A stretch of 64,000 bases of DNA, taken from contig NC_069367.1 in the NCBI RefSeq assembly GCF_021730395.1, positions 10,414,501 through 10,478,500 of the forward strand, written 5' to 3'. The DNA comes from Mercenaria mercenaria. Its lineage: Eukaryota > Mollusca > Bivalvia > Venerida > Veneridae. Numbering within the stretch: position 1 is the first letter of the stretch; every line of letters starts with the position of its first letter. Below are positions 21,790 through 32,299 of the stretch, one piece after another. The notes below the pieces were generated by a model that ran no database searches, was not told the origin of the DNA, and saw nothing but the letters and a program-made list of their open reading frames with translations. The translations under genes and the position numbers were made by a program.

Positions 21790-22800
21790 CACAGGTGGCA
21801 GTAACGTACCTAGGATACAGTATGGGTCCATGAGCTACTACAATTACAATGTTTTCTGAGGAAAAAATGACAAAAAGCCATTTTGAAAAAAATTTTGCTC
21901 CTGTGACAATGAGCCATGAGAAAAGTGATCAACAACAGTTTGACATGTGCATTGCTTCCAGGTCCGTATTTTTTTTCAAAACAATATTTCCTTATCAATG
22001 ATTGACCGCCTTTTCGGCAAAAGATTAATCTTTCAGAAAAACCTTACTTCAAAACCCAGTTCCAAACCGTTTACGAGCGAGCAACGGAGTAAGAAACGAT
22101 AGTGATTTCTCCACCCGAATAAATCCCACACATTTTTCGCATCGAAGTCTCCCCCCTAAAACACATCAAGCACACAGTGCGAGTTTAAAATAACGTTATA
22201 ACCTTTCATAATAGACTAAACACAAAGTAACAAGACCGAAAACTAGGTTCAATCCTACTTTGTTACTTACAAATTCGCTATTTAACATTTTCGCTTTCGG
22301 AAATTACCTTCGCCTGCCATGATTACCATTGACAAGACGGTGGTTTTAAAGAACGTTTTCATTGGCGGAGACAGTTTACGTATTTCAAACGTAGCGATAA
22401 AATCCAAAAGAGTACCCGAATATAAACAAGCAGCGATGGCTCACGAGGATTATTTACCAAATTCAAATAAATAACAACTGGTAAGTTATTAAGTAGATTT
22501 GAACCTTATTTTTAGTCTTGTTAGTTTACATTTAGCCTATTCTGACTGCTTGTAGTGCTATTTTTAACTGACATGGTGTACTCGATTTGTTTTAGGGGGG
22601 AGACTTCGGTGCGAAAAATGTGTGGGATTTATTCGGGTGGAGAAATCACTATCGTTTCGTACTCCGTTACTCGCCCGTGATGCGTAAGTAGTGAATATTA
22701 TGATGGTTTTGAGACATCTGACCCCATTTGACCTTTTGACCCTCGGTCCGAACTGACCAATGCCGGACAATTTAAAATCCACAGGGTTTAAACCCAATTA
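21790..22800 (+). repeat. left terminal inverted repeat of the Polinton (interrupted)
   Basis: Begins CACAGGTGGCAGTAACG. Matches the complement of 37,909-38,314, once the nested element at 22,074-22,676 is set aside (about 284 + 120 bp). Confidence 0.9.
22074..22676. mobile_element. DNA transposon (MITE) nested in the Polinton terminal repeat
   Basis: About 600 bp with ~110-bp inverted termini: GAGCGAGCAACGGAGTA at the left and the complement of GGCGAGTAACGGAGTA at the right, continuing through GATAGTGATTTCTCCACCCG and AAGTCTCCCCCCTAAAACA. The other Polinton end shows the empty site. Flanking CCGTTTACG and CCGTGATGCG may be a decayed 9-10-bp duplication, which with long termini would suit a Mutator-like element. 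No transposase. Confidence 0.8.
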
Positions 22801-22825
22801 AAAGTTTTAAATACATATGATATAG

Positions 22826-23317
22826 ATGAGTTTACAGAATAAAATATATTGTTTGAAAGAAAGAAAATTTACTGATAATATAAATCCTCATTATGTTACA
22901 ACAAAAAACGGGAGAAAAATGATAAAAGCTACCTGTTCATCTTGTGGAAAGATGAAATCAAAGTTTGTTAAAAGTACAGGAGGTAATTTAGATATTCACA
23001 AAGCAATGTTACCTTTATTACCTAAGAAAGGTTTAACACTTCCAGGATATAATTATTGTGGGCCAGGAAATCCCCTAGATAATGGACCCCCTGTCAATGA
23101 ACTGGATGCAGTATGTATGGACCATGATTTTTGCTATGACAGCGATGTAAAAAAGGGTACATGTGATAAGCAAATGCTTTCCAATTTAAATAAAACTAAA
23201 TCAAAAACATTTGGAGAAAAGATTGCAAAACATTTAGTTGTGAAACCTATAATTAAAACGAAATACACACTTGGGTTGGGACAAAAACAAAAGTCAAAAA
23301 ACGGGAAAAGGGGGTAG
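22826..23317 (+). CDS. Polinton zinc-ribbon + phospholipase A2-like protein
   Basis: 163 residues. The N-terminal ~50 residues hold a zinc-ribbon-like segment (a YCLK motif, then GRKMIKATCSSCGKMKSKFV) like the small DUF found in Polintons and large DNA viruses. Residues ~70-125 hold a parvovirus-VP1-type PLA2 core: a calcium-loop-like LPGYNYCGPGNPLD and the catalytic-pair motif CMDHDFCYD. In viruses such domains help breach endosomal membranes during entry, but the role here is inferred. A TATAG motif abuts the ATG, and the integrase follows directly. Together with the capsid genes, it suggests a virus-like past for the element. Confidence 0.75.
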   Translation: MSLQNKIYCLKERKFTDNINPHYVTTKNGRKMIKATCSSCGKMKSKFVKSTGGNLDIHKAMLPLLPKKGLTLPGYNYCGPGNPLDNGPPVNELDAVCMDHDFCYDSDVKKGTCDKQMLSNLNKTKSKTFGEKIAKHLVVKPIIKTKYTLGLGQKQKSKNGKRG

Positions 23318-24264
23318 AGTATACCCCCGGAATCACATGGAGCGATGAATTAGCAAAAGAATTACACAAACCAATTAAAAGAAAATTTAGGAAACGAAGA
23401 GTGATTGTTAATGATACTGATGATACTTGGTCAGCTGATTTAGTTGACATGCAAGCTTTTTCAAAATATAATAAAGGAGTAAAGTACTTATTAACCGTTA
23501 TTGATATATTTAGTAAATATGCTTGGGTTATTCCATTAAAGAATAAAACTGGAGAATCTGTTACTGAAGCATTTGAAAAAATAATTCCTGAAGGACGATT
23601 ACCAGTAAATTTATGGGTAGATGAAGGAAAAGAATTTTATAATAAAAAGTTTGAATCATTTTTGAATAAAAATAAGATTAATATGTACCATACATTTAAT
23701 GAAGGAAAGGCTGTAGTAATAGAAAGATTTAATAGAAGTTTAAAAAGAATAATGTGGAAATATTTTACAGCAAATAATACTTATACTTATTTAGATAATT
23801 TGCAGGACATGGTTGATAAATATAACAAAACAAAACATTCTAGTATAAAAATGACACCAACCGAAGCTAGTAAAAACTTAAATAAAGGTACTGTTTACTT
23901 TAATTTATATGGTGATTTAAAGATACCAAAGAGTAAAGCAAAATTTAAAATTGGTGATCGAGTTCGCTTAAGTAAACTTAAAAGACATTTTGAAAAAGGA
24001 TATACACCAAACTGGACAAGGAAATATTTATAATTTATAAAATTAATAATACAAATCCCAGAACATACACTATAAAGATTTAAATAATGAAATAGTTCAA
24101 GGTTCATTTTATGAACAAGAACTTTTACCTACTACACAAGAAGTTTTAGAATAGAAAAAGTTATTAGACGAGACTATAAGAAAAAACAAGCTTTAGTAAA
24201 ATGGAAAGGTTACAATGAAAAATTTAATAGTTGGGTTCCGTTTAGCGATCTTGAACAAATTTAA
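23315..24264 (+). pseudogene. Polinton integrase (rve/DDE) with C-terminal chromodomain, broken
   Basis: Recognisable retroviral-type integrase core: an entry segment rich in W, ELHKP and basic residues, then DTWSADLVDMQAFSKYNKG, VIDIFSKYAWVIPLKNK, LWVDEGKEFYN and VVIERFNRSLKRIMW. These carry the D, D and E of the catalytic triad. An SH3-like KFKIGDRVRLSKLK segment follows, and a chromodomain with VKWKGYNEKFNSWVP (about 24,195-24,240). Polinton integrases insert the element and the chromodomain may bind chromatin. Some breaks are present (about two or three). Confidence 0.88.
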
Positions 24265-24292
24265 TTTAGAAATAAAAAGTTTAATTATATAA

Positions 24293-24781
24293 ATGAGCAA
24301 TAAAAATCTAATTTCTAATAATAATGGAATAGAAACAATAGATCAATTAATTATTCACTTAACTAAACTAGCTGCTGCTTACAGAAAAAGTTATAAATTT
24401 TGTGGAAGAGTAAGTACTGGGTTATATATTACAGCAGGTGTTTTTGGTTGTTCAGCTGCATTAGCACTTGTTCCAGCTATTCCTATATTTGTAGCAGTTG
24501 CTGGTGCTGTTCCATCAGTAATTACCATATTTACTAACAGACTAAAACTTGACGACAAGAAATTTATTTTAAAATCACATCATCACAAAATAAAACAACT
24601 TATAACAAAAGCACGGATTGGAAAAGTAAATAAAGAAGATCCAAATAAAGTTATTCAGGATATTTTTACAATACTATTAGAAATGCAGAAAGAAAAAAAA
24701 TATTCAACACCTCTTGAAATGCACATGAAGGAATTTAAACTTAACGGATATAAAAGTAAAAAAGAAGAAGAGCTGTATTAA
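24293..24781 (+). CDS. Polinton two-transmembrane protein, SLATT-like
   Basis: 162 residues. A polar N-terminus with a helix (IETIDQLIIHLTKLAAAYRK) is followed by two adjacent hydrophobic segments (~45-64 and ~65-82, rich in A, V, I and P), then a basic, helical C-terminal half. The layout resembles SLATT-type 2TM membrane proteins, but the similarity is by eye only. It could be a membrane protein of virion or host interaction. It lies between integrase and the NUMOD1-like gene, with ATTATATAA directly before its ATG. Confidence 0.6.
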   Translation: MSNKNLISNNNGIETIDQLIIHLTKLAAAYRKSYKFCGRVSTGLYITAGVFGCSAALALVPAIPIFVAVAGAVPSVITIFTNRLKLDDKKFILKSHHHKIKQLITKARIGKVNKEDPNKVIQDIFTILLEMQKEKKYSTPLEMHMKEFKLNGYKSKKEEELY

Positions 24782-24831
24782 ATTTTACATGCGTTTTTAG
24801 AGATTTTTTTCTATAAGTATATTATATATAG

Positions 24832-25332
24832 ATGGTTAATAGAAAGGTAGATAGAATGATTATACCAAAATTATCTAGCACTTTAGGAGAAATAATGAAT
24901 CCAGACAAAAATTCATATAAGAAAGTTCTTAAAAGAAGAAATGTTATTAAATCAAAACTTAATCAAATAGTTAGCGATGAATATAAAAATCATGTCATTG
25001 ATAAATTACAAAATGTTATAGATCCTTATCTTTTAAAAAATAATTTATTTGAATGGAACTGCGGTTGTCTATTAACTGAAGAAGAAAATGCTGAAAGATT
25101 ATGTGATTGTCCCAGACCAAATAATATTCGAAACAATCCTAAAAAAGTTATTGCAACCGATTGTGACACTAATGAAGAAAAAACATATAAAAGCACTTAT
25201 GCAGCATCCAAAGACCTTAATATTAATTCAGGGTTAATAACAATGTGCTGCAAAGGAAAAAACCAAGTTAAAAGTGGAATATCAAAAACCAGCGGAAAAA
25301 GATATAAATTTAAATATTTTAATTCATCTTAA
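24832..25332 (+). CDS. Polinton protein with NUMOD1-like DNA-binding repeat
   Basis: 166 residues. The first half is helical and basic, with a Cys-rich centre (WNCGCLL...RLCDCPRP). The C-terminal ~55 residues read KVIATDCDTNEEKTYKS, TYAASKDLNINSGLITMCCK and GKRYKFKY. This has the NUMOD1 pattern (strand, turn, 'S..AA..L.I....I...C.GK', ending YRFKY) known as a helix-turn-helix DNA-binding module in homing endonucleases and viral proteins. No endonuclease domain is visible. ATTATATATAG precedes the ATG. Confidence 0.65.
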   Translation: MVNRKVDRMIIPKLSSTLGEIMNPDKNSYKKVLKRRNVIKSKLNQIVSDEYKNHVIDKLQNVIDPYLLKNNLFEWNCGCLLTEEENAERLCDCPRPNNIRNNPKKVIATDCDTNEEKTYKSTYAASKDLNINSGLITMCCKGKNQVKSGISKTSGKRYKFKYFNSS

Positions 25333-25440
25333 AGATAATTTAAAACTTTATTTATTTTATTATTTTTTTAATTATTTTTTTAATTATTTTTTTAATCCTT
25401 TTTTCCTTAGTGATTTTTTTTTTCTAAATATAATATATAG

Positions 25441-28400
25441 ATGGAAATCGAGAGATCTACAAAACAATATTATAAGAAATTTGAAATTAAAATTACATAT
25501 AGACAAGATCCAAAGAATCAATTATATTTAACTATAAACGACTCTTATGAAATACTTAAATCTGAACTTAAAACTTTAAAAGGTATAAAAATAAACGTTG
25601 TTTTAAAAATAACTTTTGCAAAAATGGATAAAACTGATACAATATATAAATCAGCTTATTTTCAATCAAAGGCTTTAGAAATTATTAACACAAACGAAAT
25701 AAAAAAAAACTTTACATCAAGCTTTTGATGAAATAATAAATAGAATTGGTAATTGGATTTCTGAAGGAAGTGGTTGGAGAATAGAGTCAGTTGATGCTCA
25801 TTATATAAATAGATATAAGTATAGTCCATTGGCTGCTTCAAGTTATTTAGAATTACCAAAACCATTACAACATCCAATGAAAGGATTAATAAATATAAAG
25901 AATGATGATAACGAATGTTTTAGATGGTGTCATTTAGCTTACAAATTTCCTGTAACAAAACATTCTGAAAGAGTTTCAAATTATAAAAAACATATAAACG
26001 ATCTTGATTATACTGGAATTAAATTTCCTGTTACATTAAATCAAATACCTAAAATAGAAGTTTTAAATGAAATATCATTTAATATATTTGGATATGAAGA
26101 AAATAGTATTTATCCATTGTACATATCAAAATATCAATACGAAGAACACTGTGACATGTTATTAATTACTAATGATAAAATAAATGATAAAATAAATGAT
26201 AAAATAACTGATAAAATAACTGACGATGACTGTAAACCCCAAGAACTGTAGTCCAACATTATGTTTGGATAAAAGACTTTAATAGATTAATGTTTAACAA
26301 AACAAAACATGCAAATAAAAAACATTTTTGTAAAAGCTGTCTGCAACATTTTTCACAAGAAAGAATATTAAATGAACACATACCAAATTGTTTAGCTATT
26401 AATGGTATCCAAGGCGTAAAAATGCCAAAAGAGGGAAGTAAAGTACAATTTAAAAATTATCATAAAGGTTTAGCAGTACCTTTTGTAATTTATGCTGATT
26501 TTGAATCAATAACTAAAAAAGTTTTAACTGCTTTACCATCAACTGAATCTTCATTTACTGAACCATATCAAAATCATATAGATTGTGGTTACGGCTATAA
26601 AGTTGTTTGTTGTTATGACGATAAATATACTAAACCAACCCAGATTTATAGAGGTCCTAATGCAGTTTATAAGTTTATTGAAAAAATGCTTGAGGAAGAG
26701 GAATATTGTAAAGAAATATTTAAAGAACATTTTAACAAAGAACTAAGAATGTCTAAAAATGATTCAACCGAATTTAAAAAACAAAAGTTTTGTCATATCT
26801 GTGAAAAAGAATATATAGAAGATTCAATCAAAGTAAGAGATCATTGTCATATAACAGGAAAATTCAGAGGAAGTGCTCACTCAGAATGTAATATTAATTT
26901 TAAACTAACACATAAAATTCCTGTTATTTTTCATAATTTAAGAGGTTATGACGGTCATTTTATTATGCAACAAATAGGAAAATTCAAAAAAGAAATTAAT
27001 GTTATTCCTAACAATATGGAAAGATATATGGCATTTATGATTTCTGACTTGATCTTTATTGATTCATTCCAATTTATGTCTCAATCATTGGATAACCTAG
27101 TAAAAAATATTCCAGAATTTAAATATTTATCTCAAGAATTTGATTGTGAAAATGTTGAATTATTAAAAACAAAAGGTGTTTATCCGTATGATTACATGGA
27201 TTCATTTAAAAAATTCAAAGAAACAGAATTACCTTCAAAAGAAGAGTTTTATTCAATTTTAAATGAAACTAATATTTCTGACAACGAATATGAACATGCT
27301 AAAAATGTTTGGCATAAATTTAAAATAAAAACAATGGGAGAATATCATGATCTATATTTAAAAACTGACGTATTACTTTTAGCTGATGTATTTGAAAATT
27401 TTAGAAAACTATGTTTAGAGTACTACAAATTAGATCCTTGTCATTATTTTAGTAGTCATGGTTTAGCTTGGGATGCAATGTTAAAAATGACTGGAATTAA
27501 GTTAGATTTAATAACTGATATTGATATGTATCTTTTTATTGAAAAGGGACTGAGAGGAGGAATAAGTTATATTTCAAACAGATACAGTAAAGCAAACAAT
27601 AAATATATGAAAGATTATAATTCAAAAGAAGTAAGCAAATACATTATGTACCTCGACGCCAATAACCTTTACGGTTGGGCTATGTGTCAACCTTTACCCT
27701 CTGGAAACTTTAAATTTATATCCGAAAAACAATTTAAGAAATTAATTGCAAAAGGTAAAACTAACTTTATAGTTGAATGTGATCTTGAATATCCAAAAGA
27801 ATTACATAAAACCCACAATGATTATCCTTTAGCTCCTGAAAAAATTATTATACCAGATCAATGGCTTTCTGATTATAGTAAAAATATTAAAACAGAATTT
27901 GAAATAGGAAAAAGTAATGTAAAGAAGTTAGTTCCAACTTTAATGAAAAAACAAAATTATGTAGTTCATTATAAAAATCTTGAAGTATATACACAATTAG
28001 GGTTAAAAGTAACAAAAATACATAAAATATTAACTTTTGACGAAAGTCCTTGGTTAAAAAAGTATATTGATTTTAATACTCAAAAAAGATCTAAAGCAAA
28101 AAATTCATTTGAAAAGGACTTTTTTAAGTTAATGAACAACTCTGTATTCGGTAAGACGATGGAGAATTTACGCAAGAGGGTTAATATTAAATTAACTCAT
28201 GATGAAAATATTTTATTAAAATACATAGCCAAACCTTCATTTGTTAGTTCAACGATGTTTAACTCTAACCTTTTTGGTATTCATAGAATAAAAGAAAGTT
28301 TGTTATTAAACAGACCTTGTTATGTTGGAATGTGCATTCTAGATTTATCAAAATATTTAATGTATGGTTTTCATTATAATTACATTAAGGAAAAGTACGA

Positions 28401-28881
28401 GAGTAATTGTAAATTATTGTTTACTGACACTGATTCATTATGTTATGAAATTAAAACCAAAGATGCGTATAAAGACTTTTATAAGGACAAAGATTTATTT
28501 GATAATAGTGATTACGATAACAACTCAAAATTTTATTTCGATAATAATAAAAAAGTAATTGGAAAATTTAAAGATGAAGCTGCCGGTGTAGTAATTGTTG
28601 AATTTGTCGGATTAAGAAGTAAAATGTATTCATATTTATTAGAAAACGAAGTTAATGTTAAAAAATGTAAAGGAATTAAAAAACTTGTTAAGAAAACAAT
28701 AGTTCATAAAAATTATAAAGATACTTTGTTTAATTCAACCCAAAGTAATCACACCTTTAAAGTTATTCGTTCTAATAAACACAATCTTTCCAGTTATGTT
28801 ATAAATAAAACATCTTTATCATGTTATGATGATAAAAGATATATTCTTGATAATGGTATTGATACATTAGCTTATTCTTAA
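25441..28881 (+). pseudogene. Polinton protein-primed DNA polymerase B (broken near the N-terminus)
   Basis: The long open part, 26,290-28,881, gives 863 residues. It begins with a C2H2-like HFCKSCLQHF...H...C finger. The exonuclease motifs are VIYADFES, FHNLRGYDGHFI and YHDLYLKTDVLLLADVF. The polymerase motifs are A (MYLDANNLYGWAM), B (LMNNSVFGKTMEN) and C (LFTDTDSL). Upstream, 25,441-26,251 holds the N-terminal domain (KGLINIKNDDNECFRWCH and FGYEENSIYPLYISK are typical). The family replicates linear genomes with a terminal protein primer. Roughly two breaks lie in the N-terminal part. A 12-bp tandem run (GATAAAATAAAT) lies at 26,173-26,222. TATATAG precedes the first ATG. Confidence 0.93.
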
Positions 28882-28889
28882 ATTAAAAC

Positions 28890-29315
28890 TTAAATTATAG
28901 AACCATAAATTGTTAACTGAATATTCATAACGTTTAAAGAATTAATATAAAAAGCATCATCCATTTTAAATTCATTTGCATAATTAATAGAAATAGATTC
29001 ATTTTTTCTATTATTTTTTACATGATAACTTTGAAGAATTACACTTTCTTTATTTTTTATTTGTAATTTAGCTTCTCCTTTATCTAATTTAATTGCATCA
29101 ACAAGAATAATTAAGATGCAATTTTGTTTAATTGCCACAATATTACCACCCTGAACTAAACCAGGACTAGCATTTACAGTTTTCCATTGAAATAATCCAC
29201 CATCGGTATCTTGGGTATAACTTGTTAAAAACAATGGAGGTTTTTTTATTAATTGCCTTTCTATTTGTTTTTCTATTTTATTTACTTTTTCATTTATATT
29301 ATTGAATATTCCCAT
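28890..29315 (-). CDS. Polinton jelly-roll-like small protein
   Basis: 141 residues, not assigned to a named family. The N-terminal ~25 residues form an amphipathic/coiled helix (IFNNINEKVNKIEKQIERQL). The rest alternates hydrophobic beta strands (IVAIKQNCILIILVDAIKL, AKLQIKNKESVILQSY, MNIQLTIYGSII), as in TNF/C1q-like or fibre-knob jelly rolls. It sits at the end of the capsid block, tail-to-tail with PolB at 28,881 (8 bp apart). ATTAATATA abuts its ATG. A minor virion or host-binding protein is a reasonable guess. Confidence 0.6.
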   Translation of the reverse strand: MGIFNNINEKVNKIEKQIERQLIKKPPLFLTSYTQDTDGGLFQWKTVNASPGLVQGGNIVAIKQNCILIILVDAIKLDKGEAKLQIKNKESVILQSYHVKNNRKNESISINYANEFKMDDAFYINSLNVMNIQLTIYGSII

Positions 29316-29319
29316 TATA

Positions 29320-29771
29320 TTAATTATTCCAGTTAAATGAATGCCCTTTTTTATTAAAATAATTTATAATAGTTTGTTCATTTACTCTTTGATTATGAAT
29401 TTTTAGTGTTTTATACAATAAATCATACAACGGTACTTTATCTTGTAACATTTTAATGAAAAATAAACAATAATATCCACAAAGCATACTTGTTTTGTCT
29501 TGATATTGAACATTGTTGTATTTTACATTTGGTATATACTTAATTACTTCTTTTGGTGGAGGAAGTCCAAATGGGTCGAAATACATGTTATTTACATAAC
29601 AAACCCAATGTGTTCCAGGACCAACAGAGTCGTCCAAATTTATAATTCCACACTCGTCCTTTTCTTTTAATTTTAATAAATTATTTCTACTAAACACACC
29701 CCTAAAGTTTTTAATTTTTAATTGTTTTACCCATTGTTCAATTTCAAAGTTAGAAATAGGTTTGTTTATAA
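29320..29771 (-). CDS. Polinton adenovirus-type cysteine protease
   Basis: The protease domain is readable from about 29,770 to the stop at 29,320; the first ATG in frame is at 29,697. The adenain/Ulp1-like signatures are in order: FRGVFSRNNL near the N-terminus, GPGTHWVCYVN (His), MYFDPFGLPPP (Asp) and MLCGYYCLFFIK (Cys), with a Gln-containing stretch before the Cys. In Polintons and adenoviruses it matures capsid precursors. It sits between the small jelly-roll-like gene (5 bp downstream) and the membrane-active protein gene whose end it abuts. Confidence 0.85.
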
Positions 29772-29774
29772 ATT

Positions 29775-30413
29775 TTATTTTTTTTTTACTATAGGAATTC
29801 GTCTGTAAGGTCTCCGTTGTGAATCAATCTGTAATCCTTTCCCACTTAACAAAGATGTAATCAAAGGTATTCCTAGACTAGCAGCCAACATACCTAAAAA
29901 CCCACCGTCTTGTTTTTGTTTTTGTGTTAATTTAATCACTCCAGATCCTACTAGTTGCTTTCTTTGATTAGGTGTAAGATATGGTGATATCATATTTCTC
30001 TTATCATTAGCTACTGAAATCATACCATTTCCAAGTATTTTACTAACACCGGTACTGGCTAGCCCAGACAAAGCGCCAATGCCTAGAGGGGCTAATATTT
30101 TTGGAGCTATTTTTGCTGCCATTGGAAGAATTGTTTTTCCTAACAAACCAGCCAAAGCTCCTAAAAATCCACCATTTTGACCTTGACTGGACATTTGTTT
30201 CTTTGAAATTGTAATTTCTAATCCCTTCTTATTTGCAACAGCTTTTTTAATTTGATTAATTTGTGTTTTTGTTAATAGTAAAGGGAAGTTTCCATGTAAT
30301 TGTTCATGTTTTAATCTAAAAGTATGCGGAATTCTATTATTATAAGCTTGTGCTAAATTTTTCTTTTGTCCATCTGTAAGGTTAATTTTATATTCAATAT
30401 AATTTGATGACAT
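29775..30413 (-). CDS. Polinton membrane-active minor capsid-type protein (pVI/pX-like)
   Basis: 212 residues. A basic N-terminal half is followed by two glycine-rich amphipathic segments after paired GG motifs: NGGFLGALAGLLGKTILP (about 80-97) and DGGFLGMLAASLGIPLITSL (about 165-185). The tail is very basic (RRPYRRIPIVKKK). Such GG-anchored amphipathic helices with a protease gene next door resemble adenovirus pVI/pX-type proteins, which are cut by the viral protease and act on membranes or DNA. A family member is usual in Polintons (often called PX). AAGTATATA precedes the ATG. Confidence 0.7.
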   Translation of the reverse strand: MSSNYIEYKINLTDGQKKNLAQAYNNRIPHTFRLKHEQLHGNFPLLLTKTQINQIKKAVANKKGLEITISKKQMSSQGQNGGFLGALAGLLGKTILPMAAKIAPKILAPLGIGALSGLASTGVSKILGNGMISVANDKRNMISPYLTPNQRKQLVGSGVIKLTQKQKQDGGFLGMLAASLGIPLITSLLSGKGLQIDSQRRPYRRIPIVKKK

Positions 30414-30452
30414 TATATACTTTATATTTATTTTAATTTATATTTATTTTAT

Positions 30453-31733
30453 TTAAACAATAACAAGTTCATTTCCAATAGTATTTATTTCAACTGTTTC
30501 CTCATATAATACAATTGCGTAAACACGAATATTAGCTGCTGGTGGAATATTTAATTTAGCTGTTAATGTAATATGCTTAGGGTCATCTGTAGTTACTTCC
30601 TTTTTATATTCCAAGTTAAAATGAATAAATCCAAAATATTCATAAAAATTTGATCTATTTAAAAGACTTCCAGTAGTCTTATTATTTTGTTTATAATAAT
30701 AATTAATTACATCATCATATATTCTTGATATACTTGTATATTCTGTTTCTGGATAAAAAACACCATTACCGATTTCAAGACGACAGGAGCTCAAAATGCA
30801 ATTTTCATTTGCTGCATTAATTTTAAATGTATCTAATAAATGTGGATTATGTTCTTGTGAATTACTTTTATCAGGTCGTTGTAAATAAACAAATACATGT
30901 TGTGGTTTTATTACACCAGCCGTTATTCTAAAGGTTATATTAGTTTGTTGTGTATCAGTTGATTGTGTCACCATTTCCCTAAGGTATGACCATCTTGCTT
31001 TTTTAAATCTTTCAGTAGTAATTAGATCAAACCCAAATTCATTGAAAATTAAACGTGGAACCCATAGAATTAATTTTGTTACAATTACTCTACCAGCATC
31101 AACAGCATTAGCTCTAAAAATTAATTCATCATCATCTGTCAGCTGTAGTGTTATTTGAATTTGACTTGGAGGTAAAATATTAGTTTCTAAACCCTGAAAA
31201 AATGAATAATTATTTAATGGAATTTTAGTGTTTACCTCAGCACCACCTTGGATTAATTTCTTTCTAATAGCGAAACCACTATTATATCCAGCTTGGTCAT
31301 TCCTACTTTCAGCAACAGCAGTAGTATCTAAATAAATATATTCATTTGTTCCAGTTGATTTTGCATAATCTTCAGATAGTTCAACCAAACTCTTTACATT
31401 TATTACTTTGTATAAATTATTACAATCATAAACAATTTTTCCATTTTGTTTAACCACTAACTGATCAATTAATGAAGCTGCATTATTAATTAAAGCAATT
31501 TGATTATCATCTCCATCAGCACCATAATTATTACCATTAGCAAGTTTATTTACTTTAAAACTTACTTCAAAATAAGCATTAAACCAATCAAAATATGAAC
31601 TTCTATCATTAATTGTAAAGTGATATCCGTTTTTTTGTTGTTTAACATTATTTCCCAGGACAGATATTAAAGCTGTATCTAATTGAATAGGAGTTAATTC
31701 ATATCTTTCACAATATTCTTTTGTTCTAAACAT
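30453..31733 (-). CDS. Polinton major capsid protein (double jelly roll)
   Basis: 426 residues, open throughout. The early part has SYFDWFNAYFEVSFKVNKL and LIDQLVVKQNGKIVYDCNN, the pattern seen after the first strands of Polinton/adintovirus major capsids ('YLDL..TYL.V...', 'LFS.V.V.LNGK'). Long beta-rich stretches follow throughout (IQITLQLTDDDELIFRA, VIVTKLILWVPRLIF, HITLTAKLNIPPAANIRVYA). Polinton capsid genes are known to encode hexon-like double jelly rolls. It lies between two membrane-active proteins in a minus-strand capsid block. AATATATAC abuts its ATG. Confidence 0.82.
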   Translation of the reverse strand: MFRTKEYCERYELTPIQLDTALISVLGNNVKQQKNGYHFTINDRSSYFDWFNAYFEVSFKVNKLANGNNYGADGDDNQIALINNAASLIDQLVVKQNGKIVYDCNNLYKVINVKSLVELSEDYAKSTGTNEYIYLDTTAVAESRNDQAGYNSGFAIRKKLIQGGAEVNTKIPLNNYSFFQGLETNILPPSQIQITLQLTDDDELIFRANAVDAGRVIVTKLILWVPRLIFNEFGFDLITTERFKKARWSYLREMVTQSTDTQQTNITFRITAGVIKPQHVFVYLQRPDKSNSQEHNPHLLDTFKINAANENCILSSCRLEIGNGVFYPETEYTSISRIYDDVINYYYKQNNKTTGSLLNRSNFYEYFGFIHFNLEYKKEVTTDDPKHITLTAKLNIPPAANIRVYAIVLYEETVEINTIGNELVIV

Positions 31734-31776
31734 GTATATATTATATATTATTTTATTTTTTATTAAAGTTAAAACT

Positions 31777-32247
31777 TTATTTTTTATAAATTAATCTGTT
31801 AATACGTTTTTGTTGAGCTGAAGTTCCAGCACGAGCTAAAGTCCCAGATCCTGACAATATTCTATTTATTCTCATATGAATATCCTCCTCATTATCATTA
31901 TTTTTATTATTATTTTTATTATTATTTTTATTATTCTTTTCTTGTAATTCCTTGGCAATTAAATTACCAACTGCTGGAGCAGGTTTCTTTTTAAGTTTTT
32001 CAACAATTTTAGCTGCAGCTAAATTTCCAACTTCTGTGCCAACCTTTTTTGTTCCACTTTCAAGTGCTGCTTTTCCTGCTGTTTCCAAAGCTTTTTTTCC
32101 AGCTGTGCTAATTGAAGATGCGGCTGAACTTGAAAGCAATTTCGTTAAAGTGTCAAAGATACCTGTTCCGTGTATGATTTCTTCTCCTGTGTGAGCATCA
32201 ACATAAATAAATATTCCTTTATTTTTGTCATAAACTTTTTTGTACAT
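31777..32247 (-). CDS. Polinton small minor capsid-type protein
   Basis: 156 residues. A short beta start (KGIFIYVDAHTGEEI) is followed by an Ala/Lys-rich amphipathic region (GIFDTLTKLLSSSAAS, KKALETAGKAALES), then an Asn/Lys repeat (NNKNNNKNNNKNN). An LSGSGT segment near the C-terminus looks like a possible cut site for the adenain-type protease, before a basic tail. Function inferred as a capsid cement or membrane-active protein. TTTATATA directly precedes the ATG. Tail-to-head with the major capsid gene 43 bp downstream. Confidence 0.6.
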   Translation of the reverse strand: MYKKVYDKNKGIFIYVDAHTGEEIIHGTGIFDTLTKLLSSSAASSISTAGKKALETAGKAALESGTKKVGTEVGNLAAAKIVEKLKKKPAPAVGNLIAKELQEKNNKNNNKNNNKNNDNEEDIHMRINRILSGSGTLARAGTSAQQKRINRLIYKK

Positions 32248-32299
32248 TATATAAAACTAAAATTTATAATTTCATAATAAAAGTTTTAAAACTTTAGTT

